DNA of 22,623 bases from Clostridia bacterium (GCA_017455385.1 JAFTBD010000130.1:1-22623); one strand, 5' to 3'; shown: positions 1-7,010, counted from the first letter of the stretch. Numbers and translations: made by a program. The notes: a model not told the origin generated them from the letters alone.

Positions 1-2
1 AT

Positions 3-791
3 GACGAAGAGCTTCTCGAACTCGTCGAAATGGAAATCCGTGAGATTCTTGACAAATACGAGTTCCCCGGCGACACCACCCCGATCATCCGCGGCTCCGC
101 GCTTCTCGCGATGCAAGCGGGCGTTGCGGGCAAGTTCGACGATCCCGCTTTCGGCCCGATCCAAGAGCTTCTCGACACCCTCGACACCTACATCCCCGAT
201 CCGAAGCGTGCGACCGATCAGCCCTTCCTTATGCCTGTTGAAGACGTGTTCACGATCACCGGTCGTGGTACCGTTGCTACCGGCCGTGTTGAGCGTGGTA
301 TCGTTAAGATGAACGATAAGGTCGAGCTCGTCGGTCTCCGCAATGACAATAGCACCATCGAGACCGTCGTTACCGGCGTCGAGATGTTCCGTAAGCTCCT
401 CGACGTGGCTGAGGCAGGCGACAACATCGGTCTTCTTCTCCGTGGTATCAAGAGAGAGGATATCGAGCGTGGTCAGGTTCTTGCGAAGCCCGGCACCATT
501 CATCCCCACACCCACTTCACCTCTCAGGTGTACGTGTTGAAGCAGGAAGAAGGTGGCCGTCACACCCCGTTCTTCAATGGCTATCGTCCGCAGTTCTATT
601 TCAGAACCACCGACGTTACCGGTACCATCTCCCTCCCGAAGGGTGTCGAAATGGTTATGCCCGGTGATAACATCGACATGGAGATCAAGCTCATCACCCC
701 GATCGCTATCGAGCAGGGCTTGCGCTTCGCTATCCGTGAAGGTGGTCGTACCGGTGGTTCCGGCGTTGTTGCTCAGATCATCAACGACTAA
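3..791 (+). CDS. tuf: Elongation factor Tu, C-terminal part (5' end outside window)
   Basis: EF-Tu delivers aminoacyl-tRNA to the ribosome as a GTP complex in the cytoplasm. The frame is open from the first complete codon (position 3) to TAA at 789-791, giving 262 residues. The family is usually about 395-400 residues, so roughly the first 135-140, with the P-loop and NKxD, lie upstream. Visible are the end of the GTPase domain (DEELLELVEMEIREI, then RGSALLA carrying the G5 SAL motif), domain II (FLMPVEDVFTITGRGTVATG) and domain III (FTSQVYVLKQEEGGRHTPF, FRTTDVTGTI, ending VVAQIIND). An internal ATG at 30 is not the start, because the upstream codons are conserved EF-Tu sequence. A terminator follows the stop by about 20 bases, so this is the last gene of its transcript. 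Confidence 0.98.
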   Translation, partial: DEELLELVEMEIREILDKYEFPGDTTPIIRGSALLAMQAGVAGKFDDPAFGPIQELLDTLDTYIPDPKRATDQPFLMPVEDVFTITGRGTVATGRVERGIVKMNDKVELVGLRNDNSTIETVVTGVEMFRKLLDVAEAGDNIGLLLRGIKREDIERGQVLAKPGTIHPHTHFTSQVYVLKQEEGGRHTPFFNGYRPQFYFRTTDVTGTISLPKGVEMVMPGDNIDMEIKLITPIAIEQGLRFAIREGGRTGGSGVVAQIIND

Positions 792-808
792 TCGTCCGTC
801 AAAAAATA

Positions 809-843
809 AAAGGGTTGCTTCTTAGGGGGCAACCCTTTTTTTT
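809..843 (+). terminator. Rho-independent terminator of tuf
   Basis: Arms AAAGGGTTGC (809-818) and GCAACCCTTT (829-838) form a perfect 10-bp stem with a 10-base loop. The right arm runs into a T-run ending at 843. It lies just after the tuf stop. Confidence 0.93.
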
Positions 844-846
844 GAC

Positions 847-968
847 GAGCGCGTATAGCGGCGCATCTGCGAACCTAACTACCTCGATCGTCGGGCATCA
901 CGTACAAGGAGTACGCTCAGACCCGCCTCCTCGGAGAGCGTTTCGCATCTGCACCACTCTCCGCGCTC
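847..968 (+). repeat. Inverted-repeat element E, copy E3 (downstream of tuf)
   Basis: End arms 847-873 and 942-968 are inverted repeats matching at 21 of 27 positions and starting GAGCGCG. The centre carries ATCACGTAC (897-905), five bases (AAGGA) and GTACGCTCA (911-919), the same core as copy E1 at 6883-7010. The inner stem is weaker than in the other copies: CGGGC (892-896) pairs with G-CCCG (920-925) with one bulged A. It begins 56 bases after the tuf stop in the same orientation. No open frame of interest lies in it, so it is non-coding. Confidence 0.75.
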
Positions 969-1149
969 TTATTTTGCTGAAGTTCGTTTTCCTATAGCTG
1001 CTCGTACCCCATTTCCGCTCTCTTATTCAGCTATCTGCGGTAACCTTTACAAGGATGAGATACTTCGACAGGCTCAGTATGACATTTTATTTATTCTCGC
1101 GGCAGCGCACCATTATTCCGCATTCCGCATTCCGAATTCCGCATTGATC
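969..1149. repeat. Intergenic repeat stretch with an inverted copy of the GGAATGC/TGTCATACTGAG module
   Basis: Read on the minus strand, about 1052-1145 gives GGAATGC heptamers, then GGTGCGC and CGCGAGAATA around a tiny loop, then ATGTCATACTGAGCC and GTCGAAGTATCTCATCC. The same order of words occurs on the plus strand at 7018-7195, and partly at 8679-8775 and 22388-22468. Between 969 and 1051 I see only short words shared with other repeat patches, such as CCGCTCTCTTATT. No gene is evident. Confidence 0.6.
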
Positions 1150-1295
1150 CCCTGCGCTCTTCACACTTCACTCTCGCGTTGCGCTGGCACAACTGCGCAT
1201 TAGCGCAACTTCACTTGCCGATAGGCAAACTTCACTTGGAGCGTAGAGAGAAACTTCACTTCGGCATTGCCGAAACTTCACTGCGCTCTTTGCGC
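1150..1295. repeat. Hairpin/word array 1 (AACTTCACT repeats)
   Basis: AACTTCACT occurs exactly at 1207-1215, 1228-1236, 1252-1260 and 1274-1282, with degenerate copies upstream near 1160-1170 and 1190. Between most copies sits a small perfect hairpin of different sequence: TGCGC-atta-GCGCA (1194-1207), TGCC-gata-GGCA (1216-1227), TCGGC-att-GCCGA (1261-1273) and GCG/CGC (1283-1295). The period is about 21-24 bases. No coding potential. Confidence 0.75.
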
Positions 1296-1318
1296 GATCT
1301 ATGAGCCGCTTTCAAACG

Positions 1319-1351
1319 AAAAAAGGATTTGGAAATACCAAATCCTTTTTT
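1319..1351 (-). terminator. Terminator of the tetR gene (symmetric, could work both ways)
   Basis: Arms AAAAAAGGATTTGG (1319-1332) and CCAAATCCTTTTTT (1338-1351) form a perfect 14-bp stem with loop AAATA. It lies 23 bases past the minus-strand stop at 1375. A-runs and T-runs on both sides make it bidirectional in principle. Confidence 0.9.
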
Positions 1352-1374
1352 GCAATATCGTAGTTATGATCGAG

Positions 1375-1974
1375 TTATTTGAACCATAGAACGAGGGTTT
1401 GGATCACGTTCTCCTTCATCGCGTCGTAATCAATGTAATCGTGTTTGTCATAAATGGATTCGTGCGCGTAGGACTGTATGAGGTTCATTGCCAAATGCAC
1501 TTTCTCCTCGAGGTGGTCTGCATTGCAACCGAGCTCGCGCAGTTTCTTGGACGCGGAGATCGTGACGTGATCTTCGAGACGCAGGAATTCTTCGTTGATA
1601 TCGCTCTCCGTGAAGGCGAGGGAATGCAGGATATTGTGGAGGTTTGCGTTCTGCTTGTGCATCTTTTCCGTCAGTTCCACCACGTCTCGCATCATACTTT
1701 CGATCGAAACGGGGGCGGAAAGGGAGGAGATGTACTCCATAATGGGGGAGGCGATTTCCTTGACGTATATTTTGATAACGTAAAAGAGGATATCCCTTTT
1801 GTCTTTGAAATATCCGTAAACGATCCCCGTCGAGACGCCTGCCGCCTTGGCGATATCCGACGTGACCGTGCTGTAATAACCGTCCGTCGAAAAGAGTTCG
1901 TAAGCGGCTTTGATGATGCGCTCCTTTTTATCGATGGAGCGGCGTTGTACCGGTTGTCTGATACCTTTTTCCAT
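1375..1974 (-). CDS. TetR/AcrR-family transcriptional regulator
   Basis: A 199-residue protein, typical TetR length. The N-terminal DNA-binding domain (about residues 14-64) includes ERIIKAAYELFSTDGYYSTV and the helix-turn-helix SDIAKAAGVSTGIVYGYF followed by KDKRDIL. The C-terminal ligand/dimer domain is divergent, so the inducer cannot be read. The start is placed at ATG 1972-1974 because the TetR signature begins shortly after it; upstream codons in frame run into the operator region. A possible SD (GAGGTGG, 1989-1995) lies 14 bases from the start, which is long. The gene is divergent from the feo operon, and two palindromes lie between them. By the usual TetR pattern it probably represses itself and feo. 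Family confident, target inferred. Confidence 0.92.
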   Translation of the reverse strand: MEKGIRQPVQRRSIDKKERIIKAAYELFSTDGYYSTVTSDIAKAAGVSTGIVYGYFKDKRDILFYVIKIYVKEIASPIMEYISSLSAPVSIESMMRDVVELTEKMHKQNANLHNILHSLAFTESDINEEFLRLEDHVTISASKKLRELGCNADHLEEKVHLAMNLIQSYAHESIYDKHDYIDYDAMKENVIQTLVLWFK

Positions 1975-1980
1975 ACTTGC

Positions 1981-2009
1981 ATTATATACCACCTCGCATT
2001 GAAAGGCAA
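1981..2009 (-). promoter_or_regulatory. Candidate tetR promoter, possibly giving a leaderless mRNA
   Basis: On the minus strand, TTGCCT (2009-2004) and a perfect TATAAT (1986-1981) are 17 bases apart. Transcription about 7 bases past the -10 would begin at or next to the A of the ATG at 1974, so the message would lack an SD. The -35 matches consensus at only four of six bases. If the true promoter lies further upstream, the SD-like GAGGTGG at 1989-1995 would be used instead. Confidence 0.4.
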
Positions 2010-2040
2010 TAAAAGTTGATAAAAAAGAAAAAATACGAGA

Positions 2041-2060
2041 ATGTGAATAATTATTCATAT
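2041..2060. promoter_or_regulatory. Palindromic operator candidate 1 (tetR-feoA intergenic)
   Basis: TGAATAATTATTCA (2044-2057) is a perfect 14-base palindrome, flanked by ATG and TAT to give a near-perfect 20-base site. It sits just upstream of the feoA -35 and shares TGTGAATA with site 2. Site style and place fit a TetR operator. Confidence 0.65.
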
Positions 2061-2065
2061 TTTGC

Positions 2066-2094
2066 TTGACATACATACCTTGATGTGGCATACT
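2066..2094 (+). promoter_or_regulatory. Promoter of the feo operon
   Basis: TTGACA (2066-2071), 17 bases, then CATACT (2089-2094). The -35 is consensus and the -10 matches at four of six. Operator candidates lie directly on either side. Confidence 0.7.
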
Positions 2095-2098
2095 TCAT

Positions 2099-2118
2099 AT
2101 GTGAATAAAAATTCACAT
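2099..2118. promoter_or_regulatory. Palindromic operator candidate 2 (after the feoA -10)
   Basis: ATGTGAAT (2099-2106), AAAA, ATTCACAT (2111-2118): perfect 8-bp arms with a 4-base spacer. It covers the expected transcription start region, where a bound repressor would block initiation or clearance. Confidence 0.7.
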
Positions 2119-2159
2119 TTGCATTTCGGGTAAAACCGTGGCAAGAGGAGGAAAGGAAA

Positions 2160-2372
2160 ATGCCGATCGTGATAGCACCGAAAAACAGCATCCTGCGCAT
2201 CGTCCGCATAGCAACGGATGAGCAGACCAAGAAGCATTTGGAAGATCTCGGCATCACCGTAAACGGAGAGATCACCGTTCTCAGCGCATCGGGCGGGACC
2301 GTGGTTTGTAAAGTAAAAGACGGGCGCATCGCCCTTGATAGAAGCATTTCAACCAAAATATTCGTTGCTTGA
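2160..2372 (+). CDS. feoA: FeoA-domain protein (first copy)
   Basis: A 70-residue SH3-like FeoA-domain protein, a small cytoplasmic partner of the ferrous iron transporter FeoB. Visible are the early strand (ILRIVRIA), the helix-turn HLEDLGITVNGEITVLSASG that matches the FeoA pattern of a short helix then GxxxxVL, and a closing strand IALDRSISTKIFVA resembling the usual dGR-aLxxxxAxxIxV end. AGGAGG lies about 8 bases upstream of the ATG. The stop TGA (2370-2372) is 14 bases before the second feoA start. Two consecutive feoA genes before feoB are common in Firmicutes; this first copy is the more divergent. It is probably repressed by the divergent TetR protein. Confidence 0.9.
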   Translation: MPIVIAPKNSILRIVRIATDEQTKKHLEDLGITVNGEITVLSASGGTVVCKVKDGRIALDRSISTKIFVA

Positions 2373-2386
2373 TAAGGAGGAAGAGT

Positions 2387-2620
2387 ATGGAGAAAACGTT
2401 GGACGCATTTGAGATCGGAGACGTCGGCACGGTGAAACGAGTCGGCGGCGAAGGTAAGATCAAGAGGAGACTCTTCGATATGGGCATTACCCCGGGCGCG
2501 GAAGTCTTGATGCGGAAAAGGGCGCCGCTCGGCGACCCCATCGAGATCACGATCCGCGGCTATGAGCTGACCCTCAGGAAGACCGAGGCGGCTTGCGTTA
2601 CGATGGAGGTGAAAGGATGA
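2387..2620 (+). CDS. feoA: FeoA-domain protein (second copy)
   Basis: A 77-residue FeoA protein with all hallmarks: TVKRVGGEGKIKRRLFDMGI, TPGAEVLMRKRAPLGDPIEI and RGYELTLRKTEA. This is closer to the family consensus than the first copy. The start is ATG 2387-2389, preceded by AAGGAGG at optimal distance. An in-frame TTG at 2369 would add six residues upstream of the SD and is not used here. The gene ends in ATGA (2617-2620), sharing its stop with the feoB start, which indicates translational coupling. Expected role: cytoplasmic modulator of FeoB. Confidence 0.95.
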   Translation: MEKTLDAFEIGDVGTVKRVGGEGKIKRRLFDMGITPGAEVLMRKRAPLGDPIEITIRGYELTLRKTEAACVTMEVKG

Positions 2621-4929
2621 AAAGATTTGCACTCGCGGGAAACCCCAACTGCGGTAAAACGACGCTGTTCAACAGTTTAACAGGCTCGACGGCGCACGTC
2701 GGGAACTGGCCCGGCGTCACGGTGGATAAACGTGACGGCGTATATAAGAAGACGCCCGAGCCCGTGGCTATCGTGGATCTGCCGGGCATATATTCCCTGT
2801 CGCCGTATACGCCGGAAGAGGTCATCGCCCGAAACTACATTTTGGACGAAAAGCCCGATTGCGTTATCAATATCGTGGACGCCACCAATCTCGAGCGCAA
2901 CTTGTATCTCACCACGCAGATCCTCGAGATAGACGTTCCGATGGTCATCGCGCTCAACATGATGGACGAAGTGGAGAAGGCGGGGGATAAGATAGACGCC
3001 GAGCTCCTGTCTTCCCGTCTCGGCGTGCCGGTGGTGAAAATTTCCGCATTGAAAGAGAACGGGCTCAAAGACCTTATGGAAACTGCGTATGCCGCTTCGC
3101 TGAAAGAGCGCGTCGGCACGACCGTTTTGGAAGAGTCCTCTTTGGCGCACCTCATCGGCGACGTCAGGATTGCCCTCAAAGGGCAAGGGGTGAAAGGCCC
3201 GCTCTTCCACGCGATAAAACTGGTGGAGAATGACAGCATTGAGGTGGAAATGCATAAAGAGACTATCCCGATGATAGACGAATTCAAAGCCACGCACGAG
3301 GACGACGTCTTCGGCGACGACTTCGAGGCATTGGTCGCGGACGCGCGTTACAAATATATTTCCGAGTATTTCGCGCCCGCACTGTCCAAGAAAAAGCAAG
3401 AGAAATTCTCGATGTCCCGCTCGGACAAGGCGGATAAAGTGCTGACGCATAAAGTGTGGGGCATCCCCATCTTTCTCGTCATCCTTTTCGCCATTTTCCA
3501 TCTGACTTTCAGCGAGGACTTCCTGTATCTCGGCGCGATCTTTAAGCTGCCCACCCTCGAAGATCTCGGACTGCTTACGGAGGACGCCGATCCCTTACAT
3601 TACGGCGTGCGCCTGTTGGCGTGCATCTATGACGGCGCAGTCTTCTCACCGGGCGTCATCATCAATAATATATGGAACAATATGCTCGTCGGCGAGCTCT
3701 TCGGCCGGCTCGGCGGATTGGTGGAAGGATCCTCGATGGCGCCTTGGGCTGTGGGACTCATCAATAACGGTATCTTCGACGGTATCTCCTCGGTGCTGTC
3801 CTTCCTGCCGCCCATCCTCGTGCTGTTCCTGTTCTTCTCCATTTTGGAAGACAGCGGCTATATGGCACGTATCGCCTTCATTCTCGATAGGATGTTCCGC
3901 CGTTTCGGACTGTCCGGCAGAGCGTTTATGCCGATGATCATGGGCTTCGGTTGCTCGGTGCCCGCGATGATCAATACGAGGACGCTTGCCGATGACAAGG
4001 AACGCACCGCCACCGTGCGCGTGATCCCCTTCTTCTCCTGTGGAGCGAAACTGCCTATCCTGACCGCGGTCGCGGGAGCGATCGTTGCCTACTTCGGCGT
4101 GGGGAATGCGGACGTCATCACTTTCCTGATGTACCTCCTCGGCATTGTGACCGCCGTCGTGACCGTTCTTCTGATGCGCAATACGACGCTGAAAGGGGAG
4201 ACACCTCCCTTCATTATGGAGCTCCCCGCTTATCACGCGCCGCAGTTTAAGAACTTGATGGCACACTTGTGGGATAAGACCAAGCACTTCGTGAAGAAGG
4301 CGTTCACCATCATCTTGGCATCCACCATCGTCATTTGGTTCCTGACCCACTTCTCCTTTAACTGGCATTTCCTTGAGGATGAAGCCATCAACGAAAGCAT
4401 CCTTGCGGGCGTCAGTCAGCTCGTACAACCGATCTTCACGCCCCTCGGCTTCGGCAGTCAGCTCGGACAATTCGGTTGGGTGTTCGTCGTGGCGGCGGTC
4501 GCGGGACTCATCGCCAAGGAAAACGTCATTGCCACCTTCGCCACGCTGGCGTCTTGCCTCGTCGCTATGGCGAACCTGAATATCGGTGGCTTGGACATCG
4601 CCGCGGAAGAGGGCATAGACGCGGTGCAAGCCATGATCCTTGCCACCGGCATCTCGGTTCCCGCGTTGATCGCATTCATCGCCTTCAATATGACCACGAT
4701 CCCTTGCTTCGCGGCGGTCGGAACGGCGAAAGCGGAGCTCGGCGATAAGAAACGTTTCAACGGTACGTTGATCTTCTGGATCACTTCCTCCTATGCCGTG
4801 GCGGCTATGATATATACCATCGGTTCGTGGTGGTGGACGGCGTTCATTTGGGCGGCGGTTGCGGCTGCGGCGACGGCGCTCGTCGTCCTCAAGAATAAAC
4901 GCGCGGCTAAAACCGTAAAGGCGGTGTGA
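2617..4929 (+). CDS. feoB: Ferrous iron transport protein B
   Basis: FeoB (770 residues, normal length) imports Fe2+ across the cytoplasmic membrane using an N-terminal GTPase domain. G1 is GNPNCGKTT (8-16), G3 is DLPGIYSL (near 58), G4 is NMMD and G5 is the SALKENGL region. A cytosolic helical spacer leads into the membrane core starting KVWGIPIFLVILF. The core carries both conserved cysteine motifs: GFGCSVPAM (C446) and PFFSCGAKLP (C475). Near the C-terminus is GLIAKENVIATFATL. The start is ATG 2617 with SD GGAGGTGA (2605-2612); an earlier in-frame ATG at 2593 lies inside feoA and lacks an SD. The gene overlaps feoA2 by four bases, and the Cys-rich peptide gene starts one base after its stop. 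Confidence 0.98.
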   Translation: MKRFALAGNPNCGKTTLFNSLTGSTAHVGNWPGVTVDKRDGVYKKTPEPVAIVDLPGIYSLSPYTPEEVIARNYILDEKPDCVINIVDATNLERNLYLTTQILEIDVPMVIALNMMDEVEKAGDKIDAELLSSRLGVPVVKISALKENGLKDLMETAYAASLKERVGTTVLEESSLAHLIGDVRIALKGQGVKGPLFHAIKLVENDSIEVEMHKETIPMIDEFKATHEDDVFGDDFEALVADARYKYISEYFAPALSKKKQEKFSMSRSDKADKVLTHKVWGIPIFLVILFAIFHLTFSEDFLYLGAIFKLPTLEDLGLLTEDADPLHYGVRLLACIYDGAVFSPGVIINNIWNNMLVGELFGRLGGLVEGSSMAPWAVGLINNGIFDGISSVLSFLPPILVLFLFFSILEDSGYMARIAFILDRMFRRFGLSGRAFMPMIMGFGCSVPAMINTRTLADDKERTATVRVIPFFSCGAKLPILTAVAGAIVAYFGVGNADVITFLMYLLGIVTAVVTVLLMRNTTLKGETPPFIMELPAYHAPQFKNLMAHLWDKTKHFVKKAFTIILASTIVIWFLTHFSFNWHFLEDEAINESILAGVSQLVQPIFTPLGFGSQLGQFGWVFVVAAVAGLIAKENVIATFATLASCLVAMANLNIGGLDIAAEEGIDAVQAMILATGISVPALIAFIAFNMTTIPCFAAVGTAKAELGDKKRFNGTLIFWITSSYAVAAMIYTIGSWWWTAFIWAAVAAAATALVVLKNKRAAKTVKAV

Positions 4930-4930
4930 T

Positions 4931-5128
4931 ATGGGAGTGCTTGAGATCGCATTGATCGTAGGTTGCGTGGCGATCGTGACCGGAGTCGTCGTCTCGCGCA
5001 TCGTCCGAAAGAAAAGAGGGGGGACTACCTGCGACTGCGGCTGTGACTGCGCGCATTGCGCGGGATGCGCTCGATCCGCAGAGCGGGAAGGCGACAGCAA
5101 AGGAATAAATCATTTAGCAAAACGATGA
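4931..5128 (+). CDS. FeoB-associated Cys-rich membrane protein
   Basis: A 65-residue protein that matches the small FeoB-associated Cys-rich family by architecture and position. A single N-terminal membrane helix (about 4-23, EIALIVGCVAIVTGVVVSRI) is followed by a basic stop-transfer (RKKRGG). A cytoplasmic cysteine knot follows, CDCGCDCAHCAGC, with six cysteines in 13 residues. It starts one base after the feoB stop and is surely co-transcribed. The likely role is to bind iron or partner with FeoB at the membrane, inferred from family and context only. The tail after the Cys cluster (ARSAEREGDSKG) is hydrophilic and unremarkable. Confidence 0.92.
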   Translation: MGVLEIALIVGCVAIVTGVVVSRIVRKKRGGTTCDCGCDCAHCAGCARSAEREGDSKGINHLAKR

Positions 5129-5166
5129 TAAAGTGTTATACTATGATCGAAGAGGAGGAATGAAAA

Positions 5167-5409
5167 ATGAGATATCTTCAATGCAAAAAATGTAAAGCGG
5201 TGGTAAAAGAGCTCGTTCCCTGCAACTGCGGGGATTGCGGCATTCGCTGTTGCGGCGAACAAATGACGGAAGTCGACTTTGCGGGACAGCCGCCGAAATC
5301 GACAGGTAAGATCCTGACCTGTGCGAGCTGCGGCGCCAAAGTGGAAGTGATCGTAGACTGCACCTGCGATGACTGCGGATTCAAATGTTGCGGCAAGGCG
5401 ATGGAGTGA
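5167..5409 (+). CDS. Small double desulforedoxin-like Cys-rich protein
   Basis: An 80-residue soluble protein made of two similar halves 46 residues apart. Each half has CxxC (C6/C9; C52/C55), a central CxCxxC (C19/C21/C24; C65/C67/C70) and CCG (C28/C29; C74/C75). CxxC plus CCGxxM resembles the desulforedoxin domain, the N-terminal iron site of desulfoferrodoxin. The extra CxCxxC in the middle is not part of that site as I know it. A metal-binding or electron-transfer role is likely, with the metal and partner unknown. SD GAGGAGG lies close before the ATG. A weak promoter (TTAGCA 5114-5119, 18 bases, TATACT 5138-5143 region) suggests it can be made apart from feo, but readthrough from feo is also possible. 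It ends at its own terminator. Confidence 0.8.
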   Translation: MRYLQCKKCKAVVKELVPCNCGDCGIRCCGEQMTEVDFAGQPPKSTGKILTCASCGAKVEVIVDCTCDDCGFKCCGKAME

Positions 5410-5415
5410 TAGCAA

Positions 5416-5453
5416 TGAGAGGTGTCCCGATCACGCGGGGCACCTCATTTTTT
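5416..5453 (+). terminator. Rho-independent terminator ending the feo region
   Basis: AGGTGTCCC (5420-5428) pairs with GGGGCACCT (5437-5445), nine pairs including one G-U, with an 8-base loop. Six T follow at 5448-5453. Confidence 0.9.
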
Positions 5454-5515
5454 CAGTATCAATAAAGCGCAGTGTCGGATCGCGCTGTATTTGCGAAAAA
5501 AGTTTTTCTCAAATA

Positions 5516-5545
5516 TGGACAATGATTCACATTTAGAGTTATAAT
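5516..5545 (+). promoter_or_regulatory. Promoter of the phosphodiesterase gene with an embedded operator half-site
   Basis: TGGACA (5516-5521), 18 bases, TATAAT (5540-5545). Inside the spacer, ATTCACATTT (5525-5534) is identical to ten bases of the feo operator candidate at 2111-2120. The partner arm (5513-5520) matches only five of eight bases at the same 4-base spacing. Confidence 0.65.
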
Positions 5546-5574
5546 ATATGCAGTTTGGGGAAGGAGGAGACCTT

Positions 5575-6888
5575 ATGAAAGAGTTTTTCGCCAAGATCGG
5601 CGCCTCTATCAAGGCGCATAAGGGCAGAACGATCGCCATTTCCGTTACGGCATTCGTTCTCGTCTGCATCATCATTTCGTTATGTTTGTTGAGTGCATTC
5701 CTGTTCAATCGTTTGTCGCAGGGATACGTGCCCACCGATGAGCAACTTGCCGCGGCGAAAGGGCAGTATAAGCGCGTCGTGATCATCGGCGTGGACGGCG
5801 TAGGTGACTATTTCAGTCACGAATATACGCCGAATTTCGATAGGATGTTCGATCCCGATGTGAATGCTTGCATCACCTATACGGGTACGGCGGTCTATCC
5901 GACCATCAGCTGTGAGAACTGGATGAGTATGTTCCACGGCGTACGTCCCGTTTATCACGGATTCATCTTCAAGGATACGAATCAGAGAGTGGAAGCGGGA
6001 AGACAGACGGATACGGAGAAATATCCTTCCTTTATCAAGCAATTCCTTTCGCAATATCCCGAGAGCAAAGTGTTCTCGTCCTGCACCTGGCGCGGCGTGA
6101 ATAACGGCGTCATCGAGAATGATAAGCGCATCGTGAAACGCAATTCCGATGCGGAGCAGATCTATGCTTTCATGAATAACGAAACGATGTGGTCGCCCGT
6201 GACGGATACGGAATGTCAGGATAATTATAAGACGGAGAACGGTCAGAAGGTGCTCGTAAAGGCGAGCAATAAGATCGAGGAGATCAATGCCTACGTGGAG
6301 GCGCCCGTCGCCGATCCGAAAGGGCAGCTCAGGGAGTTCCTCGAGGCGCAAGTCCTTCTGCACGGCTATAGCGATGAGACCATCGCGATGCGTGACGCCT
6401 TGACCATGCAGCGCGTTATCGAGGCGAATGTGGAAGCCTATGAGGAGGATGGCGTCGTAAAGTACAGAGAGAGAAGCGATGTGGAATACACCATTTCCTA
6501 TATGCATCTTGACCAAGTGGATCACGCAGGTCACAGCTACGGTTACAGCAAGCCCGGGTACAACGAGGCAATCTCTCGCGTGGACAATCTGATCGGTTGG
6601 CTTTATGACGCCTTTGAAGAGGCGGGTATGTTCGACGACACCCTCTTCGTGCTCTGCACCGACCACGGTCACAGACTGCCCGGCGGTCACAAGAACCACG
6701 GCAAGAATACCGACGAAGAAGTGAACATCACCTTCGCTCTCGCGGGCAAGACCGTCAAGAAGGGTATGCTGACGAGCCGTTACGTGGACACCGATATGGC
6801 TGCGGTCATCTCCTACGCACTGGGCGTGAAGGCGGCGGATAGCTGGCAGGGGCGTGTTCCGTATGGAATGTTCACCCTATTAGGTTGA
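5575..6888 (+). CDS. Membrane-anchored alkaline phosphatase superfamily phosphodiesterase, paralog 1
   Basis: A 437-residue protein with a short basic N-terminus and one membrane helix (about 19-44), predicted to place the catalytic domain outside the cell. It fits the type I phosphodiesterase/nucleotide pyrophosphatase branch. The first metal Asp is in VVIIGVDGVG (D74) and the likely nucleophile is T110 in AVYPTISCENWMSMFHG. Further ligands are D316 and H320 in DHAGH, D363 and H364 in CTDHGH, and a His in GGHKNHG (H372 or H375). All catalytic positions appear present; the substrate cannot be read. The start is ATG 5575 with AAGGAGG seven bases upstream; it also matches the start of paralog 2 (MKEFFAK). 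The stop codon lies inside repeat element E1. Confidence 0.88.
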   Translation: MKEFFAKIGASIKAHKGRTIAISVTAFVLVCIIISLCLLSAFLFNRLSQGYVPTDEQLAAAKGQYKRVVIIGVDGVGDYFSHEYTPNFDRMFDPDVNACITYTGTAVYPTISCENWMSMFHGVRPVYHGFIFKDTNQRVEAGRQTDTEKYPSFIKQFLSQYPESKVFSSCTWRGVNNGVIENDKRIVKRNSDAEQIYAFMNNETMWSPVTDTECQDNYKTENGQKVLVKASNKIEEINAYVEAPVADPKGQLREFLEAQVLLHGYSDETIAMRDALTMQRVIEANVEAYEEDGVVKYRERSDVEYTISYMHLDQVDHAGHSYGYSKPGYNEAISRVDNLIGWLYDAFEEAGMFDDTLFVLCTDHGHRLPGGHKNHGKNTDEEVNITFALAGKTVKKGMLTSRYVDTDMAAVISYALGVKAADSWQGRVPYGMFTLLG

Positions 6889-7010
6889 CGTCGCATAAGG
6901 CGGCATCTGCTTTGTTTCTAACTGCGGGGCGGCGAAATCACGTACGGTAAGTACGCTCATTCGTCGCCCCTTGTTGAGCCTCGCATCTACCACCTTCTGC
7001 GACGTCAACC
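6883..7010 (+). repeat. Inverted-repeat element E, copy E1 (overlaps the stop of paralog 1)
   Basis: Ends are GGTTGACGTCGCA (6883-6895) and its exact complement (6998-7010); the longer 28-base arms match at 23 positions. The inner stem GGGGCGGCGAA (6926-6936) pairs with TTCGTCGCCCC (6960-6970), ten of eleven. The core ATCACGTAC, GGTAA, GTACGCTCA covers 6937-6959. The left end contains the TGA stop (6886-6888) of the gene before it. Conserved flanking words are TTTGTTTCTAACT left of the stem and TGAGCCTCGCATCT right of it. Confidence 0.85.

Noticed and set aside
1150..1295. CRISPR array
   Set aside because: The repeat word is only 9 bases, the spacers are themselves palindromic and about 12-15 bases, and no cas gene is present.
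3646..5100. Long open frame antisense to feoB (484 codons)
   Set aside because: It mirrors the real gene, is rich in His, Arg and Asp from reversed codon bias, and has no SD or known motif.
6883..7010. Classical insertion sequence
   Set aside because: The element is far too short for a transposase. No transposase gene is in the window and no clear target duplication is seen; at most it is a non-autonomous element.
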